Below are positions 59,175-64,000 of a stretch of DNA of 64,000 nt, piece after piece. This DNA comes from Glossina fuscipes (taxonomy: Eukaryota; Arthropoda; Insecta; Diptera; Glossinidae), in contig NW_023998415.1 of the NCBI RefSeq assembly GCF_014805625.2, forward strand, positions 40,691,487 to 40,755,486. Reading direction: 5' to 3'. Below the pieces are notes generated by a model. That model was not told the origin of the DNA. It made no database searches and saw nothing but the letters and a program-made list of their open reading frames with translations. The position numbers and the translations under genes were made by a program. Numbering within the stretch: position 1 is the first letter of the stretch; the number at the start of each line of letters is the position of its first letter.

Positions 59175-60197
59175 ACTTTTATTTCTTCAATTTAAAATGT
59201 TCTTTTATCATATTGTTCGGTAGTAATCAAGTCGACCATCATTTATGTCATAGGAATGCTCTTAAGACGGTTTAAATTCAAATAAAATATTTTTTAATTA
59301 AATTCCCTTTTATTCTTGCCTTTCTCAGGAACGCAATCATAAAAGCGCATTTTTAAAAAAGTCTATGATTGTGCAAAGTATTGCGTGTGTGCAATTCATG
59401 CCTGAATCGCAAATTGCCACGAACGAGGTTATGTGACGAGACGCTCAGATCTTACAAGTTCACTGATTTTCGAGGAAGAGGGGTCGGAAATGGGAAAGTC
59501 AAAACAAAATCAGTTCAGTTCAGCCAGTTGCATGCCAGTAAACCTAATGGTGCCTTCAATGAATATTTCTTCTTTCTTTATAAACGTCTAGAAGGATATA
59601 TATATAAAAAAGAAAAAAAAAAAAAACAAAATATACGTATGTGGCAGACAAAGTCTATCTTTGTAAAACGGTAACGTTGCGCGAGCGCGCAATGGTTTAA
59701 CTTTTTGACGAATCAAAGCCTATCTTAGATACGCGAGGCTTCGCAATGAAATCCTTAAACTAACTAAATAAATATGTAGTTTTTCATTTAATATTTATAC
59801 GGCTTCTTATCAATTAATGCTCAATTGCGAGCGGACGGTTTGTGAACATTTCATATAAAAATCTCATAAAATGTTATCATCTAATTATATTAGTTGTATG
59901 CGGATGTTTTTTTTTTTTTTTTTTTTTGCTTCTTTTGTTATGTATGCAATTGGTTTAAACAGTTCTTTATCAGAGCCATCGTTACTTTTATTTGCTCTAT
60001 TAATCAGGTTGACTGAATTGTCTTCATTTTGCTCCTAATATTAACGCTAAATTATCTATAAAAGATAAGTATAGAATTGCGCAAGCAATTAATACGTTAT
60101 ATAAGGCGAATGTCAAGGGGAAATAAATTTTATGATCATCACTGAACATTCGAAGGAATTGATTTTAATTTTCTCTGGTTCGTTTAAAACTTTTACG

Positions 60198-60497
60198 TTA
60201 TAGTAAGTTTCTGAGTCGTACTATACGTCGTTTCGCGGTGATTATAAAAAATCGAAATTGAAAATTTTGGAAATAATTTTTATTATATACTCCAACAACA
60301 ATATAGAAGATAGCGAGGAGATATATTGAAAATTGTTGCACTTGCCCTTGAAAAGCATAGGATAACACATCTACACACAACAATATCCATTTTAAGGCAG
60401 ACTCACATGCGTCAATTATTCGTTGAGTTTCTATTTCGAACAAAACGAACAGCAATACGCAACAATACAACATAATGATACATAAATATGTGCGCAT
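60198..60497 (-). CDS. Doubtful small membrane-protein ORF
   Basis: A 99-codon minus-strand frame with ATG at 60497. It shows hydrophobic stretches near residues 6-20, 36-48 and 57-71 (FSIYLLAIFYIVVGVY), a polar segment IETQRIIDACESALKW between the first two, and a basic tail AKRRIVRLRNLL. Codon third positions are more mixed than in chance frames here. I do not recognise a family and see no splice sites or promoter, so it remains a candidate only. Confidence 0.2.
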   Translation of the reverse strand: MRTYLCIIMLYCCVLLFVLFEIETQRIIDACESALKWILLCVDVLSYAFQGQVQQFSIYLLAIFYIVVGVYNKNYFQNFQFRFFIITAKRRIVRLRNLL

Positions 60498-63400
60498 TCA
60501 TGTGGGTAGTGCCGTAGTGCCCTTGAATTTTATTACTTGTTGCTTTTGCTAAAAGCCAAGATGACGTTAACGTTAACATTAAAAGAGTATATGAACTGTA
60601 TACATAATGTTAAGAGTAACATAAGAAAGAAGCAAAGAAAAATGAAAACTTTTTTCCACCAACATGAAGGATAGATATCCTTTCTGGGGTTACCAGGTAA
60701 GTATAACGAACAGAACAGAAAGTGAATTAGAGAAAGTATATTATTAGAGGTTATTAGAAGAAAATACTACATCCAAATGTGAGAGTATGCTCGAACGCCA
60801 AGAGGAAAACAGCAAAAAGATAAAGTGAGTCTGCATAGATATACTGTAAAATCATTCATAGAATGGAATTGTAAGTCTTTATCCTTTGTCTTTTTTTTGC
60901 AATTTACGCGCAATGAGCTTTATTTTTATTTTTGCCTTTGAAAATAGCGGGCACGTGAACATGCAGGCATATCCTTTAATCAACCTGCAGATGGTATCTC
61001 CTTATTCGCGATTAAGAATATGTTTATCATGACGGCAAAGACGGACATGTGTAGATTTTTTTTTGTTTTTGAATTTGATATTGGCTCACAGTACATGCAC
61101 TATATAGAATCTAATGGAAAGCATTCATTCTGGGTGTCGCAAATGTTTCAAAAAAACCGATTATGCCACCACAGTTGAGGGCGGCTATAGAAATTAGAAA
61201 TCATAAAATTGTATATAATAAACTGATTAAATGTTTGCAATAAATTGACTTTTTATTACTTGATAGACCTGAATAGAGAGCGATTTGCAAATTGATAGAG
61301 ACCTCTCTCAATTATCATAAGATTGAGGCAAAAATTTGAAATATGCGTTCAATATTTTCGATAGGATAAAAAGGGAAAAAGGAAGTATAGTATCCTAGTA
61401 GTAGATATTGGATTAACTAAAAGAATGAAAATGATGAAGAACGGATTTACTCCTTATTATTCTTGCCGTTTACCAGTCTTTGCATATGGACTTCCATTTA
61501 TATTTCACATTTCATAGGAATATTGAAAAAGCTTAGTATAGTTTCAAGCGAAATATTTCAAGTTAAGGAATCACATATTTTTAGGCCTGATGGCATACCC
61601 TTCAACTTATTATTCAACATATTACTAATTAAGTAGATATGATTATCATTTCTGTCCGGGAATAGAAACAACGCATATGTAAAGACAATGGTCATACAAT
61701 CAATAAACTGAAGCAAGTAAGTGCATATAAGAATTTTGATGATTTTATGTTTAATACATTTTGGAGATAATTTAATGGTATTAAAATTGAAAAAAAAATT
61801 TCAGTATTGGATGACTCTATGCCAAATAAAATCGAACTAAAGACTGCAAAAAATGAACTTTTCTTTTTGTTCTTTTTTTTTTTTTTTTTTTTTTTGTTTT
61901 TTTTTTAGGGTTATTTGGTCACCTTTGGTATAAAGCAAAAGTAAAAACTTAATGGGGATTTAAAAGTTATTTCAGTTATAAGTAAATAGCTGCATAGTCA
62001 ACAGATCGCTCCAGGAATTCTTTGCAACAATTGCTATTAAATTAAAATTTAATCGAAATATATTTTTGTTTTTTTTTTTGCAAAAATGCAATATTTCTAC
62101 GGTAATTTAATTTATATATAAAAAAAAAAAAAAAAAAAAAAAGAATGCAAGAAAAACATTAAGACACTTTTAAATTATTTATAAAAGAAAGGGCGAGAGT
62201 GACGTTAATGCGAGATTAAGAAAACTTGTTAAAAGCAACAGTTGCTGCTTACTAAAAACTATCATGATTACTCTGCTCTAGTTAATGAAGTTTCTCTCTA
62301 ATGAACTTTACCGAAAAGAAAAGATTTCAGTTAAAATTTAATTGTGCACAGAAAAAGCAAAAAAAGCAAATAAAAAAAAAAAAAAAACACGAAAGATAAC
62401 TAACTATACAGTATGAAAAAAAAATTCCCAAAAAGCATTCTATTTATGTATGTATATGCAAGTAACTGTGCAGACACTCTTTCTCATTTCATAGCTAGCA
62501 TACAATTGCCCTCACTCGTGAAATCATTGTTGCCGCTGACGGTCTGGGCTGCTTTCAGTACTTTTTGATTTCAATTGTTGCGTTATTTGTTTGTTTCCGC
62601 GTTGGTGTTAAAGTGTAGCGCGCGATAAAAAGTATCTCCTTGTTCTTTCATATATATATATATATATATTTATTATTATTATTATTATTTTTTTTTTTAA
62701 GTTAAGGTAAGATATGTTACATTCAAATTAATTTTTTTTCCAACTCCTAAAGAAATATTTCGTTAAAAATCTGCAATAAAAATTGATTGTGGATTGGATT
62801 TTAATGAAGAATCAACAACAATCAGACAAAGAAGTCAGGAAAAGACTCGTTGCCATTATGTTAGCATCGCGTAAAGCTTTTCTTATTTTTTATTTTATGT
62901 AAACAAACTGTTAGCGATTGTGCCGTGTGTGTCATTGTGTCAAAAAACATTGGCGTAAATGAGTATTTGAAATTTTTCTCTTAGTTCTTTACGCGCTGAC
63001 GTCGCTTAATATATATATTTGATTCTCTTAAAATTTAAATATTCCATTAGGTTGATAGCTAGCGGACACATTATGATAAAAGGAAAAGAAAGAAACTATA
63101 AACAAAAAAAATTAGACTGCGGTATACACGAAAACTTTTAAGACGCATCAACTTGTTTGCTTTCAGATAAGTTCTCGATTTTGAAAAGAATATGTTTCGA
63201 TTCATCTAACATATGTATGCTATGAGGATATAGAAAACAAAAGATAAAAAAATGAGCTCAGTAAGAAGAATTTTGCTCAGATTTGAAATATAAAACAAAC
63301 ATGTTATCGAAACAAACATGAAATCTCATAACTGATACATCATCAATTGATTCAAAAGATACAAATACGCAATACTCTTAGTTCTTTTAGTGTTTTTACC

Positions 63401-64000
63401 GGTTTCAAGGTAAACAACAATACAGAAAATTCTATTTGTATAGCAATGAACTGAGTTTTGCTAATGTAAATAAAAATATCTTTGAAAATTTAAAGAGAAT
63501 GACGGTCAATAGGTTTTTTGAATTATAGTTGAATTCATTAGTTAAGACTTTATACGCCGGCGTGCATGTCTCTGAACGCAGGTTAAATCGAGCGCAGTTC
63601 ATCAATGGCAGACAAGAGGCAATTATTTACAGCCTATGAAATTTTTGAACAACCTTCGACTTTATTCAATTTGCGATTTGTATTTCCCAGCGTTGCGTTA
63701 TAAAAGTAATGGTAAAGTTGTTTTACTTTCCAGCATTGGACATAGGGCTTAAATATACTAATAAATCAATTCCATCTAATTTCATTCAATCGCATCTTTC
63801 ATCAAGAATTCTTCTTCTTTTATATGTGAGTGTGTATAGTTATATTGTTACGAAAATTCCATACAATTAAGCGATTTTCTACAAAACACAATGAATGACA
63901 AAAATGATAGAACCAAAGACACTTTCAAAATTGCGTCTGACGACAGATAAAAACATTAACAAGAATTCGCGGAACATTTCGGCGAAAAACGAATGAACGC

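Larger units (their letters stand above)
56004..64000. other. Upstream spacer of hobbit, no supported gene
   Basis: Eight kilobases of AT-rich sequence. Visible items are a dispersed-repeat terminus at 58390-58437 with a related body from about 58040 (GCCGTCCGTCCATCCGTCAC), (TA)n at 58819-58846, (GT)n at 59143-59166, T-runs near 59908 and 61868-61908, A-runs at 62120-62142, and mixed (TA)n/(TTA)n at 62649-62690. Splice-site or domain-bearing frames were not found, apart from one doubtful ORF at 60198-60497. Confidence 0.5.

Overview
The window is nuclear DNA of a higher fly (Diptera, Schizophora). It is strongly AT-rich, has short GT-AG introns with TTTCAG-type acceptors, carries many (TA)n, (GAT)n and (CT)n tracts, and contains decayed non-LTR retrotransposons. 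Several diverged copies are present of a dispersed repeat with a GTCCGTCTGTC-type core, which I associate with calyptrate and tephritid flies. The species cannot be fixed from the sequence; a calyptrate such as a tsetse or muscid, or a tephritid, fits best. One 100-N assembly gap lies at 13087-13186.

Layout. Positions 1-30.3 kb are gene-poor: dispersed repeats, simple repeats, fragments of at least four LINE insertions (3.3, 7.1-8.6, 23.8-26.2 and 26.3-26.7 kb), a tRNA-derived SINE with a near-perfect target-site duplication (18.4-18.6 kb), an orphan BRCA2-type BRC repeat (29.1 kb, minus) and a 30-bp minisatellite (28.5 kb). Positions 30.36-44.64 kb (+) hold a complete 16-exon gene for the TRAPP subunit TRAPPC11 (gryzun), reconstructed here as 1340 codons. 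Its 6.1-kb twelfth intron carries three intronless trypsin-like protease genes in tandem on the opposite strand (36.3-40.7 kb). Positions 45.6-55.97 kb (-) hold a complete 13-exon gene for the bridge-like lipid transfer protein hobbit (KIAA0100/BLTP2), 2288 codons, tail-to-tail with gryzun and about 1 kb away. Positions 56-64 kb show no recognisable gene beyond one doubtful 99-codon membrane-like ORF.

Functionally the two large genes both serve membrane traffic: TRAPPC11 acts in ER-Golgi tethering and hobbit in lipid transfer at ER contact sites. The nested proteases look like secreted, zymogen-type serine proteases and are probably a local tandem duplication unrelated in function to their host gene. 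Every exon junction given for the two large genes keeps the reading frame across the whole coding sequence. No CRISPR, operon or prokaryotic feature is present, and I found no convincing new multi-gene system. The BRC fragment is the most surprising single signal.
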